A stretch of DNA of 64,000 bases, taken from Syntrophomonadaceae bacterium. GTDB taxonomy: Bacteria; Bacillota; Dethiobacteria; DTU022. The number at the start of each line of letters is the position of its first letter. Within the stretch, counting starts at the first letter, position 1. Both the position numbers and the translations under genes were made by a program. The stretch is taken from contig SKMK01000003.1 in the NCBI GenBank assembly GCA_007121075.1, forward strand, positions 1 to 64,000, given 5' to 3'. The notes under the pieces were generated by a model. That model was not told the DNA's origin. It worked only from the letters and a program-made list of their open reading frames with translations, and made no database searches. Of this stretch, positions 37,049 through 47,102 are shown piece after piece.

Positions 37049-39753
37049 TGCTTACTCCCCCTTACTTTTTCAGCCTCCAGGTAATTAATAACGTAGTCGA
37101 GCTCTTCCTGCGGGGTCCGCACTTCTCCGTCCAGGACGGCCTGTTTAAGGCTGTCAATAATCTGCCGGTAACGGGCTCCCGGCTCCAGGCCCATTCTTTT
37201 CAGGTCACTCCCTTTTAAGCGCGGCCGGATATGTTTAAGAGCTTCCATGTATACCTTCAGGTGGCCCCTGATCGTATTATTCTCGGTCATGGCGTAGGCC
37301 AGCAGCACTGTTTCCACTGTAAGCGGTTCCAGACAGCTGACGACAGCGCTCGGATTCAGGACCTCCTGTTTTAATTTTTCCAATATATCTGGTATTTTCT
37401 GGCATGCATCAATTATTGCTTCGGCCCTGTCCCGGGATAACCGCAACTTTTTTATTATAGCAGACCTGTCGGCAGATTCCAAACCGAGCAGCAGGCCGCT
37501 CAGGTAGACAAGTTCCGAGTCCGGTTTATTCTTCCAGCCGCGTTCTTCAGCCCATTGTAAAACTTCCTCGACCCTGGCCAGCAGTTCCCATGTTTTGTGA
37601 TCCGGAGCGGCCCGGGGATATAAAAAGGGCAGGATTTTTAGCTGATCAAACCTTTTTAGCACCTTAACCGGGGATGGTTCCCGGTAGATTAATTTAATTT
37701 CCTGATTTAAACGATGCCGGCTGACCTCATTCAAAACTTTTCGATCCACGGCCTGTTCGATCAGTCCCAGAGTTTCCGGTTCAATGGTAAAATTGTAGCG
37801 CTGTTCAAAACGGACCGCCCGCAATATGCGCAGGGGGTCATCAACAAAACTGAGGTTATAAAGGGCCCGGATAATTTTATTTTTTAGATCTCTGCGACCG
37901 TTGTAGAAATCATAAAGCCGACCATAATCTTCGGCCCCAATAGAGCAGGCCATCGTGTTAATGGTAAAATCCCTCCTAAACAGGTCATTTTTTAAGCTGG
38001 AGCTTTCAACCTGCGGCGGAGCAGCCGGCGAAGGGTAATATTCCTTGCGGGCGGTTACCAGGTCGAGTCTGACCCCGTCATCGAAATAAAGGGAAGCAGT
38101 TCCAAACTGCTCAAAGTGCCTGACCTTACCGCCCACCAGTTTTTGCAAATTGAATGTAAATGAAATCGCATCGCCAAGCACGACAAAGTCGAAATCTTTT
38201 TCCGGAGGATGACGGAGCAGTAGATCCCTGATTGTTCCCCCGACCAGGTAGATGCCTGTATTTTCCCGGTAGGCAAGCTGCCTGATCTGAAGCAGCAGCT
38301 TTTTGACCCTGGAGGGCAGTTCCCTGTCCAAAAGATTACTCAGGTATATCTCGCCGTTCGCAACAACCTGATCGGGTAATTCAGCAGCTTCTTCGCTCTC
38401 CCGTCCGTTTCGGGCAGAAAATGGTTCACCGGTTGGGTTGCCTGCCTGGGCCTTGATCGATCTGCCCCTTGAATCAAGAAAATTTAAATGGCGCAGGAGA
38501 TCGGAGCGGGTGATAATACCCTCCAGTCTGCCGTCCCGGCCCACTACCGGGATCCGGCCGATATTGTGCTCGACCATCATTCTGCGCACCTCGATCAAAG
38601 AATCCCCCGGCGAAGCGGTAATTAAATGCTGGGTCATAAATCCTTTAACCGGGGCGTGGCCCAGCTCACTGCGTAAACCCTTTTGTAAATCCCGGCGAGA
38701 TATGACGCCAGTTGGCTTTTCATCTTCAAGGACCGGGCAGCCTTTGATCCCCTTTTCAGCAAGGAACTGTTCTGCTTCAACAAGACTGGTATCGCTTCGG
38801 ATGGTATAAACTGGCCTGGAAGCGGCTTCGCCGGCCGTCATAATCGGGGGAAGATAATTCTTTAAAAACTCGACAACCTTTCTTTTCAGCTCTCCCGCTT
38901 CGATGCCTTTAAAGTGGGCGGTTACCGCCGCTGAATATCCTCTAACATCAAATGGGGACAGCAATTCCAGCAGGTCAAGATCGTTTTCACGGGTCCGCGC
39001 GGCAAAGTAAATATTTTCGGTCATCTGGACGATAACTATGGTTAAAGCGGTATCTTCAATGTCATCCAGGAGCTGGAGCATAACCGAGGCACCACTGACG
39101 TATTCGCTCAGTTTGGTGGTGCTGATCATAACCCGGCGCTGGTTAAGCTCGTAAAGCTCGCTGTTTTGAATCAATTTTTCAAGCAGGACTTTTTGGGAAC
39201 CAGTCAGAGGGGTCCGCAGGTACTCCTGGAGCAGGGTGGTGTTAAGCCCTTTTTCCCAGAGATAAGCCAGGGCCCGGGCGTCCCGGCTGGTGGTTATCTC
39301 AAAGGTCAGGCACCCCGTATCTTCATAAATGCCCAGCGCAAACAAGGTTGCCTCGAACTCGGTAAAATCAATATTTTTTTTAATCAACTCTTCCAAAAGG
39401 ATGGTGGTAGTGGAACCAACCCTTTCGATCCTGATATGGTCGGCGCCCAGATCTTCTTCGCCCGGGTGATGGTCAAATACTTCAACCTGGCCAGCTATTT
39501 CAGGGAGGTAATCCCACTTTCCAAGCCTCTCTTTCCGGTTTGTGTCGATTACATAAAGGTTATCAATTCTTTCAGGCAGATCTTTTGGATCGCTAATAGG
39601 CAGGAGATCCCTGTACAAATTAACAAAGGGCCGAACATTTGCCTGCAGGGTTTCAGGCATAATCACTTTGCTTCCCGGAAAGAGCTTTGCGGCCGCCGTT
39701 ACTGCAGCCAGGGCGTCAAAATCACCGTTTTTATGCGTTATGATAAAATTCAC
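37045..39753 (-). CDS. DHH phosphoesterase + CBS pair + tRNA nucleotidyltransferase/poly(A) polymerase fusion (A-adding/CCA-adding type)
   Basis: DHHPGEEDLGAD; CBS motifs IGRIPVVGRDGRLEGIITRSDL; LVGGTIRDLLLRHPPEKDFDFV nucleotidyltransferase. Confidence 0.9.
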   Translation of the reverse strand: MNFIITHKNGDFDALAAVTAAAKLFPGSKVIMPETLQANVRPFVNLYRDLLPISDPKDLPERIDNLYVIDTNRKERLGKWDYLPEIAGQVEVFDHHPGEEDLGADHIRIERVGSTTTILLEELIKKNIDFTEFEATLFALGIYEDTGCLTFEITTSRDARALAYLWEKGLNTTLLQEYLRTPLTGSQKVLLEKLIQNSELYELNQRRVMISTTKLSEYVSGASVMLQLLDDIEDTALTIVIVQMTENIYFAARTRENDLDLLELLSPFDVRGYSAAVTAHFKGIEAGELKRKVVEFLKNYLPPIMTAGEAASRPVYTIRSDTSLVEAEQFLAEKGIKGCPVLEDEKPTGVISRRDLQKGLRSELGHAPVKGFMTQHLITASPGDSLIEVRRMMVEHNIGRIPVVGRDGRLEGIITRSDLLRHLNFLDSRGRSIKAQAGNPTGEPFSARNGRESEEAAELPDQVVANGEIYLSNLLDRELPSRVKKLLLQIRQLAYRENTGIYLVGGTIRDLLLRHPPEKDFDFVVLGDAISFTFNLQKLVGGKVRHFEQFGTASLYFDDGVRLDLVTARKEYYPSPAAPPQVESSSLKNDLFRRDFTINTMACSIGAEDYGRLYDFYNGRRDLKNKIIRALYNLSFVDDPLRILRAVRFEQRYNFTIEPETLGLIEQAVDRKVLNEVSRHRLNQEIKLIYREPSPVKVLKRFDQLKILPFLYPRAAPDHKTWELLARVEEVLQWAEERGWKNKPDSELVYLSGLLLGLESADRSAIIKKLRLSRDRAEAIIDACQKIPDILEKLKQEVLNPSAVVSCLEPLTVETVLLAYAMTENNTIRGHLKVYMEALKHIRPRLKGSDLKRMGLEPGARYRQIIDSLKQAVLDGEVRTPQEELDYVINYLEAEKVRGSKH

Positions 39754-39865
39754 CTTATTATTCCCGCCTTAGAACTACTGCCTGCCTGATCAGACCATTA
39801 GTTAACATCTTAATTGTTACAGACATATTTAGTTTTTGCAACAGCTGTTGGTTTAGGCCGGAAAA

Positions 39866-40753
39866 TCAAGCCCGGGGATGGGCCTTGTCGTATACTTCCC
39901 GGATTTTTTTCCTGGTTATCTGGGTGTAGACCTGGGTAGTCGCAATATCGGAATGCCCGAGCATTTCCTGGACCGAACGCAGATCCGCACCGTTTTCAAG
40001 CAGATGAGTGGCAAAAGAATGGCGAATAGTGTGGGGAGTTATTTCTCCGTCAATGTTAGATTTAAAAGCATACTTTTTCAGGATTTTCCAAAAGCCCTGC
40101 CTGGTCATGCGATTTCCGTGCTGGTTCACAAATAGAGCAATTTCTCCGTTATTTTTACATAACATGGACCTGGCTTTGCTCATATATTCATTGACAGAGT
40201 TGATTGCTACCGAACCGATAGGCACTATTCTTTCTTTCTGGCCCTTGCCCCGGCAGCGCAGGTAACCGACCCGGGGATCAAAATCGCTTAAATTAAGGTC
40301 GATCAGTTCGGAAACCCTGATTCCCGAAGCATAAAGCAGTTCGAGCATCGCTTTATCCCGCAGTCCCTTATGGTCACCCGGCCTGGGTTGTCCAAGAAGG
40401 CGATCAATTTCCGAGGTGGTTAAAACCCGGGGTAGTTTCTTTTCAATTTTTGGTGATTCAAGGTCAAGTGCGGGATTGGTTTCGATAAACCCTTCTTCCA
40501 TTAAAAAATTAAAAAAGGACCTGATCGAGGCTATGGTCCGTGAAATGGTAGAGGTGGCGCTTTTATTAACTTTTAGTTCCGCTAAAAAAAGGTTGATATC
40601 TTCACGATCAACTATTTCAGGGTTTACGACCTCCCGCTTATTCAGAAAAGCAATAAATTTATTTAGATCCCGGCGGTATGATTCCAGGGTATTCTTTGAG
40701 AGCCCTTTTTCAACGGCAAGATAATTAGTGTATTCCTGTAGTTGTTTTTGCAT
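39866..40753 (-). CDS. xerD: Tyrosine recombinase XerD-like
   Basis: YASGIRVSELIDL; HTIRHSFATHLLENGADLRSVQEMLGHSDIATTQVYTQI. Confidence 0.92.
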   Translation of the reverse strand: MQKQLQEYTNYLAVEKGLSKNTLESYRRDLNKFIAFLNKREVVNPEIVDREDINLFLAELKVNKSATSTISRTIASIRSFFNFLMEEGFIETNPALDLESPKIEKKLPRVLTTSEIDRLLGQPRPGDHKGLRDKAMLELLYASGIRVSELIDLNLSDFDPRVGYLRCRGKGQKERIVPIGSVAINSVNEYMSKARSMLCKNNGEIALFVNQHGNRMTRQGFWKILKKYAFKSNIDGEITPHTIRHSFATHLLENGADLRSVQEMLGHSDIATTQVYTQITRKKIREVYDKAHPRA

Positions 40754-40843
40754 TTCTCTATTACCCTCACAACAAAATATGTATTATTATTCAACGAGAA
40801 AATCAAAATACCTGCCCCAAAAAAATAATTTGTATAAATATTA

Positions 40844-41410
40844 TCATTTGTTCGTAAGTATATTTTTTTTAAGCATGGCGTACTGGAGCGCAATTATAGT
40901 TTTACCGTCTTTAATCCGGCCGTCTACAATCATTTCCCCGGCCCGGGGCAGTGATATAACTTCCTTTTTGATATTTTCTTCTGGATCGGAAGTTGCCGGA
41001 TCACCCTGGCTTAAATTTTCAGCCAGAAACAGGTAAATCATTTCGTTACAAAAACCCGGCGAGGTGTAAAAGCAGGTTAATTCCTGCCACCTGCCGGCGC
41101 TTAAGCCGGTTTCTTCCATCAACTCACGACGGGCGCATTCAAGCGGATCTTCATTCGGTTCTAGTTTGCCGGCCGGTATTTCCAGCATAACTTCTCCAGC
41201 GGGTTGCCGGTGCTGCCGGACCAGCATCGCTTCGTCATTTTCATTTACAGCCAGGATAGCCACTGCTCCGGGATGTTCGACCACTTCCCGGAAGGCTTCT
41301 TTTCCCCGGCTATCCTTCACCCTGTCCTGGCGGACGTTCACAATTTTCCCGCGGTAAAGATAACTGGTCGATACTGTTTTTTCTTTCAGGTCCTCGTAAA
41401 TGGTTAACAC
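40844..41410 (-). CDS. NUDIX hydrolase (ADP-ribose pyrophosphatase)
   Basis: GKLEPNEDPLECARRELMEETGL NUDIX box. Confidence 0.92.
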   Translation of the reverse strand: MLTIYEDLKEKTVSTSYLYRGKIVNVRQDRVKDSRGKEAFREVVEHPGAVAILAVNENDEAMLVRQHRQPAGEVMLEIPAGKLEPNEDPLECARRELMEETGLSAGRWQELTCFYTSPGFCNEMIYLFLAENLSQGDPATSDPEENIKKEVISLPRAGEMIVDGRIKDGKTIIALQYAMLKKNILTNK

Positions 41411-41440
41411 CTCGCTTTGTTTTCCGGTTTGCCCCAGCTT

Positions 41441-43555
41441 TTATTTGATATTATAACGGTTTATCTTTTCATAAAGCCAGGAGCGGCTGATCCCCAGGGA
41501 CCGGGCTGCCCTGCTCTTGTTGCCTCCTGCATCCCGTAGGGCCCCGATGATAGCATCCCGTTCAGATTCTTCTCTTTTCCAGCGGTATACGGGAACGGCC
41601 TGCTCACCGGAAGGCCTGGTATTCTCATCTTGCCAGAAGCCGGAGGCTGCTTTGCGCAGGTGGGGCGGCAGGTGATCGATTCTAATCACATTTTCATCAG
41701 TAAAGTTCATGGCCCGTTCCACAACATTCTCCAGTTCCCGGATATTGCCCGGCCAGTTATAAAACCGCAAAACAGCCAAAGCTTCCGGTGAGATATCGTT
41801 GACCTGCATTCCGAAAATATCGTTATATTTGCGCAGAAACGTGTTAACCAGGGGCAAAATATCCTCGGGCCGTTCCCGTAAAGGCGGGATGTGGACCGGT
41901 ATGACATTAAGCCGGTAATACAGATCTTCGCGAAACTTGCCTTCCCTCACTTTTTGTTCCAGGTCCTGGTTGGTAACAGCAATAAACCGGGTATCGACTT
42001 TAATGGTCGAATGCCCGCCGATTCGCTCGAAAGTTTGATCCTGCAACACCCGCAGCAACTTGCCCTGCATGGTCAGGGGCATATCCCCTATTTCATCTAG
42101 AAACAGGGTCCCACCGTCAGCCATATCCAGCCGGCCCCGCTTTCCGCCAGGCTGGGCACCGGTAAAAGCGCCCTGGACGTATCCAAAAAACTCCGATTCA
42201 AGTAGGTTTTCAGGAATGGCAGCACAGTTTACTTTGACAAAAGGCCCATTACAGCGCGGTCCAGCCTGGTAAATAGCCTGAGCCATCAGTTCCTTGCCCA
42301 CTCCGCTCTCTCCGCTGATTAGCACCGTAGAATGGCCCTGGGCACTCTGCCGCGCTTCCCGGATCACTGCCTGCATCACGGGGTTAATGGTAACGATATC
42401 CTCAAACTGGTATGGCCGTTCCCTGAACCGCGCTTTCTTTAACTCTTCCTGGAAATGGGTCAACCGGTTGTCCATCGCCTCCAGCCTTTCGGCCAAATCG
42501 CGCAGTTCATCAACCCGCCTGAAACTAATTTTGCCGACAGCCCCCATTACTTTTCCATCCCTGGTAATGGGCAGGTTGGATACGACATAGGGCTTTCCTT
42601 CAATAAACTGGATATCATTCAACTCGGGAACGCCCGTTTTTGCTGTCACCTGGAGACGGCTGTTTTCAAGAATCTCGTGAACCGGTTTTGATATAACCAT
42701 TTCTTCTTTTTGCCGGACAAAGTCTAAAAAAACCCGGTTGACCAGAACGATTCGTCCCTCTTCACCAACAACCACCAGGGCATCGTAGCCGATATCGAGG
42801 ACTGCCCTCAGGGTCTGGTTCAGCCTTTTTACAGTTTCCATTTCTTCGGCAATCGATTCCAGGTCGGTTATATCCTGAAAAATAAACAACGCCCCAACTA
42901 CCCGGCCGTCATCAATTAGAGGAGTTTTGTTAACTACGCTGGTAAGTTTGGAGGTAGCATAGTTGGCCCCGATTTCCACCATGCCTTTTTCAAGGACCGG
43001 GCTCATATCAAAGCCGGGCAGAACTTCCTCCAGGGGTTTGTTTTTTACAGCGCTGTTTTTGATACCAAAAAGTTGCTCAGCCGAACGGTTGACAAAATTG
43101 ATCCGCCCGTTATCGTTAACAGATACCAGGGCATTGTGCATGGCCTGGTACATTGCTGTCAACCTGGTATTAAGCATCCTCTCTTCTTTAAAAAGTGAGG
43201 TTATAAGCTCTACCTTGGTGAACAACCCTACCACAGAACCTGAACTGTCAATGACAACCCCGGTTCCGACCGGGATCCGGTGCACGGTATCTATGACCTG
43301 ATCGTAAGTCAGGTCTTTGCTTATTTTTACTACGTTGCGGTTGTAATAAGGATCGACTGCCTGATCAAGGCTGCATCCTTTTAGAAGGGCATCATAAAGG
43401 TTGGTCTTGGTAAAAATGCCGGCCAGGGAACCATCTTCGTTTAAGACGGGCAGGCCGTCACGCCGGCTGTTTCTGAGGCGCTTAACGGCCGTTTCCAGCT
43501 TGTCGCCGGGACGAAGCGTGGCATAATTGCTGGTCATCATATTCTCAAGAAGCAT
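41441..43555 (-). CDS. Sigma-54-dependent Fis-family activator with CBS and PAS domains
   Basis: ISGESGVGKELMAQAIY, GYVQGAFTGAQPGGKRGRLDMADGGTLFLDEIGDM; C-terminal HTH; MLLENMM start (43555) has GGGAGGGG RBS, longer ORF start rejected. Confidence 0.92.
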   Translation of the reverse strand: MLLENMMTSNYATLRPGDKLETAVKRLRNSRRDGLPVLNEDGSLAGIFTKTNLYDALLKGCSLDQAVDPYYNRNVVKISKDLTYDQVIDTVHRIPVGTGVVIDSSGSVVGLFTKVELITSLFKEERMLNTRLTAMYQAMHNALVSVNDNGRINFVNRSAEQLFGIKNSAVKNKPLEEVLPGFDMSPVLEKGMVEIGANYATSKLTSVVNKTPLIDDGRVVGALFIFQDITDLESIAEEMETVKRLNQTLRAVLDIGYDALVVVGEEGRIVLVNRVFLDFVRQKEEMVISKPVHEILENSRLQVTAKTGVPELNDIQFIEGKPYVVSNLPITRDGKVMGAVGKISFRRVDELRDLAERLEAMDNRLTHFQEELKKARFRERPYQFEDIVTINPVMQAVIREARQSAQGHSTVLISGESGVGKELMAQAIYQAGPRCNGPFVKVNCAAIPENLLESEFFGYVQGAFTGAQPGGKRGRLDMADGGTLFLDEIGDMPLTMQGKLLRVLQDQTFERIGGHSTIKVDTRFIAVTNQDLEQKVREGKFREDLYYRLNVIPVHIPPLRERPEDILPLVNTFLRKYNDIFGMQVNDISPEALAVLRFYNWPGNIRELENVVERAMNFTDENVIRIDHLPPHLRKAASGFWQDENTRPSGEQAVPVYRWKREESERDAIIGALRDAGGNKSRAARSLGISRSWLYEKINRYNIK

Positions 43556-43577
43556 TATTTCCCCTCCCGGAAGCGGA

Positions 43578-45290
43578 TCAACCCGCAAACTGTTCTTTAA
43601 AACGGCGAGCCCTTTCCAGGACGCTGTCGACATGTTGCAGGCTGACCTGGTCTATTCCGGCCCCGTCCAGCATACGAGCCAGTTCTTCCCGCCTCTGCCA
43701 TGAGTCGAGCCGGGCTGCCCTGGTCAAGGTTCTTTCATCAACGGTTTCCTTGTAAAGACTGTAATGAGAATCGGCCATGGCGGCGATCTGAGGGCTGTGT
43801 GTAACGCACAAGACCTGATGGTGCATAGAGAGGTGAGCCAGCTTTTCAGCTACCGCCTGTATCGTCGCTCCCCCGATCCCGGCATCGACTTCGTCAAAAA
43901 TCAGGGTCGGCACCATATCCTGCCTGGCCAGGATCGTCTTAAGGGCCAGCATTACCCTGGAAACCTCGCCGCCTGAGATAATCTTGGTCAGAGGTTTAAC
44001 GTCTTCGCCGCGGTTGGCGCTGAACATAAATTCAACCTGGTCCAACCCTTTAGAAGTCAGCTCGACCTTTTCATTAAACTTGACTTCAAAGCGAGCGTTG
44101 GGAAGGGCCAGCTCCTGCAGGCATTCTTCAAGAAGAGCCTCAATATTTTTGGCTGTGTCCCGGCGCAGCCTACGCAGCTGCAGGCTTTGTTCCTGCATCC
44201 TATTTTCCAGATCGCCAATTTCCTGTTCCAGGCGTGCGGCCGTTTCCTCGCTGTTTCTGAGTCGATCCATTTCTTCTTCCGCCCGGGTTGCAAATTCAAG
44301 AACTTCATCAATTGAGGAACCGTATTTCCTTTTCAAATCACCGATCAGGTTTTGGCGTTCCTGGATCATATTCAACTCGGCCGGATCAAATTCAAGCCTG
44401 GATTGGTAATCGCGAAGTTCATGCGATGTTTCCTCCAGCTGGGCTGCAGCACTCTCCAGAAGATCAAGCATGGGGGCCAGGTTCTGATCGATCTCGGCCG
44501 CTTCATCCAGGAAACGTTTGGCCCTGTTGAGCCGGTCGATTACCGCTTCGGTCATGCCATCATCACTTCCGTTATACAGATCGGCATAAGCATCGGCGGT
44601 AAGGTTCCACAATTTTTCCGCATTGGCAAGGACTTTTTCCCGGACAGCCAGTTCTTCATCCTCACCCTGCTGCAAGCCTGCATTTTTAATTTCGTTGATT
44701 TGAAATTCGTATACATCAAGGCGTCTTTCACGTTCGGAGCTGCTGCTGCCCAGGGAGGACAGCTCTTTCTGCAAGTCCTGCCTTTTGCGGGACATTTCCT
44801 CAAGCGCGTTTCTTAATGTCCTGATCTTTTCTCCTCCGAATGAATCAAGCAGCTCCAGGTGTTCTTCGGGACGCAGCAGGGATTGATGTTGGTGTTGGCC
44901 GTGCAGATCAACCAGGTACCGACCCGTTTCTTTTAAAAACGAAACCGGAACAGCCCTGCCGTTCACCCGGGCCACGCTGCGGCCGTTACTGTAAACTTCG
45001 CGGGCAATGATCAGTTCATCTGATTTCTCGATTCCGGCCTTCTCCAGGAGGAAATCTATTTGATTCCGGCCGGCCTGTTCATGGTAGACAGCTACTTCCA
45101 CATAGGCATTATTTTTGCCCTGGCGGATTTGTTCCACGGTAGCCCTTTCACCAAGCAGCAGGCCAATCGCTCCTATCACCACAGACTTGCCGGCTCCGGT
45201 TTCGCCGCTTAATACATTTAAGCCGGAACTAAACGTAAAGCTGAGATCTTCGATTAACGCGAAATTGGAAACCCGCAGCTCCACAAGCAT
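43578..45290 (-). CDS. recN: DNA repair protein RecN
   Basis: MLVELRVSNFALIEDLSFTFSSGLNVLSGETGAGKSVV; TLIFDEVDAGIGG. Confidence 0.95.
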   Translation of the reverse strand: MLVELRVSNFALIEDLSFTFSSGLNVLSGETGAGKSVVIGAIGLLLGERATVEQIRQGKNNAYVEVAVYHEQAGRNQIDFLLEKAGIEKSDELIIAREVYSNGRSVARVNGRAVPVSFLKETGRYLVDLHGQHQHQSLLRPEEHLELLDSFGGEKIRTLRNALEEMSRKRQDLQKELSSLGSSSSERERRLDVYEFQINEIKNAGLQQGEDEELAVREKVLANAEKLWNLTADAYADLYNGSDDGMTEAVIDRLNRAKRFLDEAAEIDQNLAPMLDLLESAAAQLEETSHELRDYQSRLEFDPAELNMIQERQNLIGDLKRKYGSSIDEVLEFATRAEEEMDRLRNSEETAARLEQEIGDLENRMQEQSLQLRRLRRDTAKNIEALLEECLQELALPNARFEVKFNEKVELTSKGLDQVEFMFSANRGEDVKPLTKIISGGEVSRVMLALKTILARQDMVPTLIFDEVDAGIGGATIQAVAEKLAHLSMHHQVLCVTHSPQIAAMADSHYSLYKETVDERTLTRAARLDSWQRREELARMLDGAGIDQVSLQHVDSVLERARRFKEQFAG

Positions 45291-45310
45291 TTAGTTGCTC
45301 CTCCTTAAAT

Positions 45311-46162
45311 TTATGCCTTTAATTTTTGATGCAGTAACCTGTAAAAGGAGTTTTCATGGAAACAAACCAGTTTAACTTTTTGCTTAGCCCGGCAGATCAG
45401 GATACGGTCGTCGTCCTCGAGGGCAAAGCGGACCTGACCATCAACTGTTAAAACTACCTGGACCTGACGGGAGTCGACTTTTAAACTGATCGTGTCCGAG
45501 CCGTCAACTATAACCGAGCGGTTGTAGAGGCTGTGCGGGCAGATTGGTGTAATTACAAAAAGCTCCATGCCCGGGTTGATTATGGGCCCGCCCGCCGATA
45601 AAGAGTAAGCGGTTGAGCCGGTGGGAGTAGAAATGATTATGCCGTCGCCAAAATAACTTTCCATGAAGTCGTTGTTGATAAATGAATCCACTTTTATATT
45701 GCGGGAAAAAGGGCCGCGGGCCACAACAATATCATTGAGGGCCAGGTAACAACCCAGTTCTTCGTCCCTGCGGTAAAGTTTTGCTTCTAGCATCATTCGA
45801 TCCTGGTAATCGTACTGCCTTGTGGCAATATATTGCAGAAACCGCTCCATCTGTTCAACTTCTATTTCAGCCAGAAAGCCCTTGTGCCCCAGGTTGATGC
45901 CTAAAACCGGTACATCCCAGCCGGCCAAATCCCTGGCCACCCTTAGGATAGTGCCATCTCCGCCGACCACTATGATCATTTCCAGTTTGTTATAAAGTTC
46001 GGAAAGTTGTTCGGCAAGAGACACACTGCTGTAGAAATCAGCTTGTTCTCTGTCAACAACATGAAGAGGCATCCGGCGCTGGTCAAAAAAGTTTTTTATC
46101 TTATCTACAACCAGGGTAGTATTGCTTTTATGCCAGTTGGGAATAACACCTATTTCTTTCAT
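45311..46162 (-). CDS. nadK: NAD kinase
   Basis: IIVVGGDGTILRVAR; GDGIIISTPTGSTAYSLSAGGPI. Confidence 0.95.
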   Translation of the reverse strand: MKEIGVIPNWHKSNTTLVVDKIKNFFDQRRMPLHVVDREQADFYSSVSLAEQLSELYNKLEMIIVVGGDGTILRVARDLAGWDVPVLGINLGHKGFLAEIEVEQMERFLQYIATRQYDYQDRMMLEAKLYRRDEELGCYLALNDIVVARGPFSRNIKVDSFINNDFMESYFGDGIIISTPTGSTAYSLSAGGPIINPGMELFVITPICPHSLYNRSVIVDGSDTISLKVDSRQVQVVLTVDGQVRFALEDDDRILICRAKQKVKLVCFHENSFYRLLHQKLKA

Positions 46163-46265
46163 ATGACTTCTTGTATCCTCCTTTAGCTAAAACCTAACCA
46201 TAGCTAAAACCAACCCGGATGGGAATAAGTTTCTTCACGCCGGCTTTGATATCCTCCCAGGCTCG

Positions 46266-47102
46266 TTATTTCTTCTCATTCATCAGCAATTGATGGGCTT
46301 CTTCTACAGTCTTTGCTGTTTTTGCTTTACAATCTTCCCGGCATTTGCAAACCCCGGCTTTTTGTCTTGAAAAGTATCCAAAATATTCAATGTTCCCCTT
46401 GGGCCCCGGGTATTGGGAAAAAGTTATACCCCGGCAGCAGTACCCGATTTTGCAAGAATCTTCGACGACATCCTTTAAAATCCGGCAGTGTAAGTCAGGG
46501 TTCCGGATTACGCCCCTGCCCCTTCCGGCATCGGCTTTCCCCGCTTCAAATTGTGGTTTAACCAGGGCCAGGACATGCGGTATCTCAAGTTGGTAGAGGA
46601 CGGGCAAAACTTTTAGCAGTGAAATGAACGAAACATCAATTACGGCCAAATCAGGAACTTCCGGAAGATCTTCAGGTTTCAGGAAGCGGACATTGAAACG
46701 CTCCATAACCACTACTGCCGGATTGCGGCGGAGGCTGTAATCCAACTGGCCGTATCCAACATCAAGAGCATAAACCCGGCGGGCACCGTTCTGCAGCAAG
46801 CAATCGGTAAATCCTCCGGTTGAAGCGCCGACATCAAGGATAACCAGGCCCCCGACGTTTATGGCCAGATCTAAAAGGGCTTTTTCCAGCTTCAGCCCGC
46901 CCCGGCTCACGTAAGGGTTGTCCGGTTCAAGAAGTTTTATTTCTGCACTTTCTTCCACCAGGGCCCCGGGTTTATCACATACAGATCCGTTAACCAGGAC
47001 TTTTCCGGCCATTATTTCCGCCTGGATTCGGCTCCGGCTCAGTTCCGGTTTCAGCCTGTGCAGAAGAAGATCAAGGCGTTTTTTTTGACGGCCGCTTTTC
47101 AA
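46266..47102 (-). CDS. tlyA: TlyA family rRNA methyltransferase/hemolysin
   Basis: S4 domain KKRLDLLLHRLKPELSRSRIQAEI; ILDVGASTGGFTDCLLQNGA. Confidence 0.93.
   Translation of the reverse strand: MKSGRQKKRLDLLLHRLKPELSRSRIQAEIMAGKVLVNGSVCDKPGALVEESAEIKLLEPDNPYVSRGGLKLEKALLDLAINVGGLVILDVGASTGGFTDCLLQNGARRVYALDVGYGQLDYSLRRNPAVVVMERFNVRFLKPEDLPEVPDLAVIDVSFISLLKVLPVLYQLEIPHVLALVKPQFEAGKADAGRGRGVIRNPDLHCRILKDVVEDSCKIGYCCRGITFSQYPGPKGNIEYFGYFSRQKAGVCKCREDCKAKTAKTVEEAHQLLMNEKK

Noticed and set aside
43556-43633. N-terminal extension of the sigma-54 activator ORF into recN
   Set aside because: ATG at 43555 has a strong RBS (GGGAGGGG); extension overlaps recN coding region
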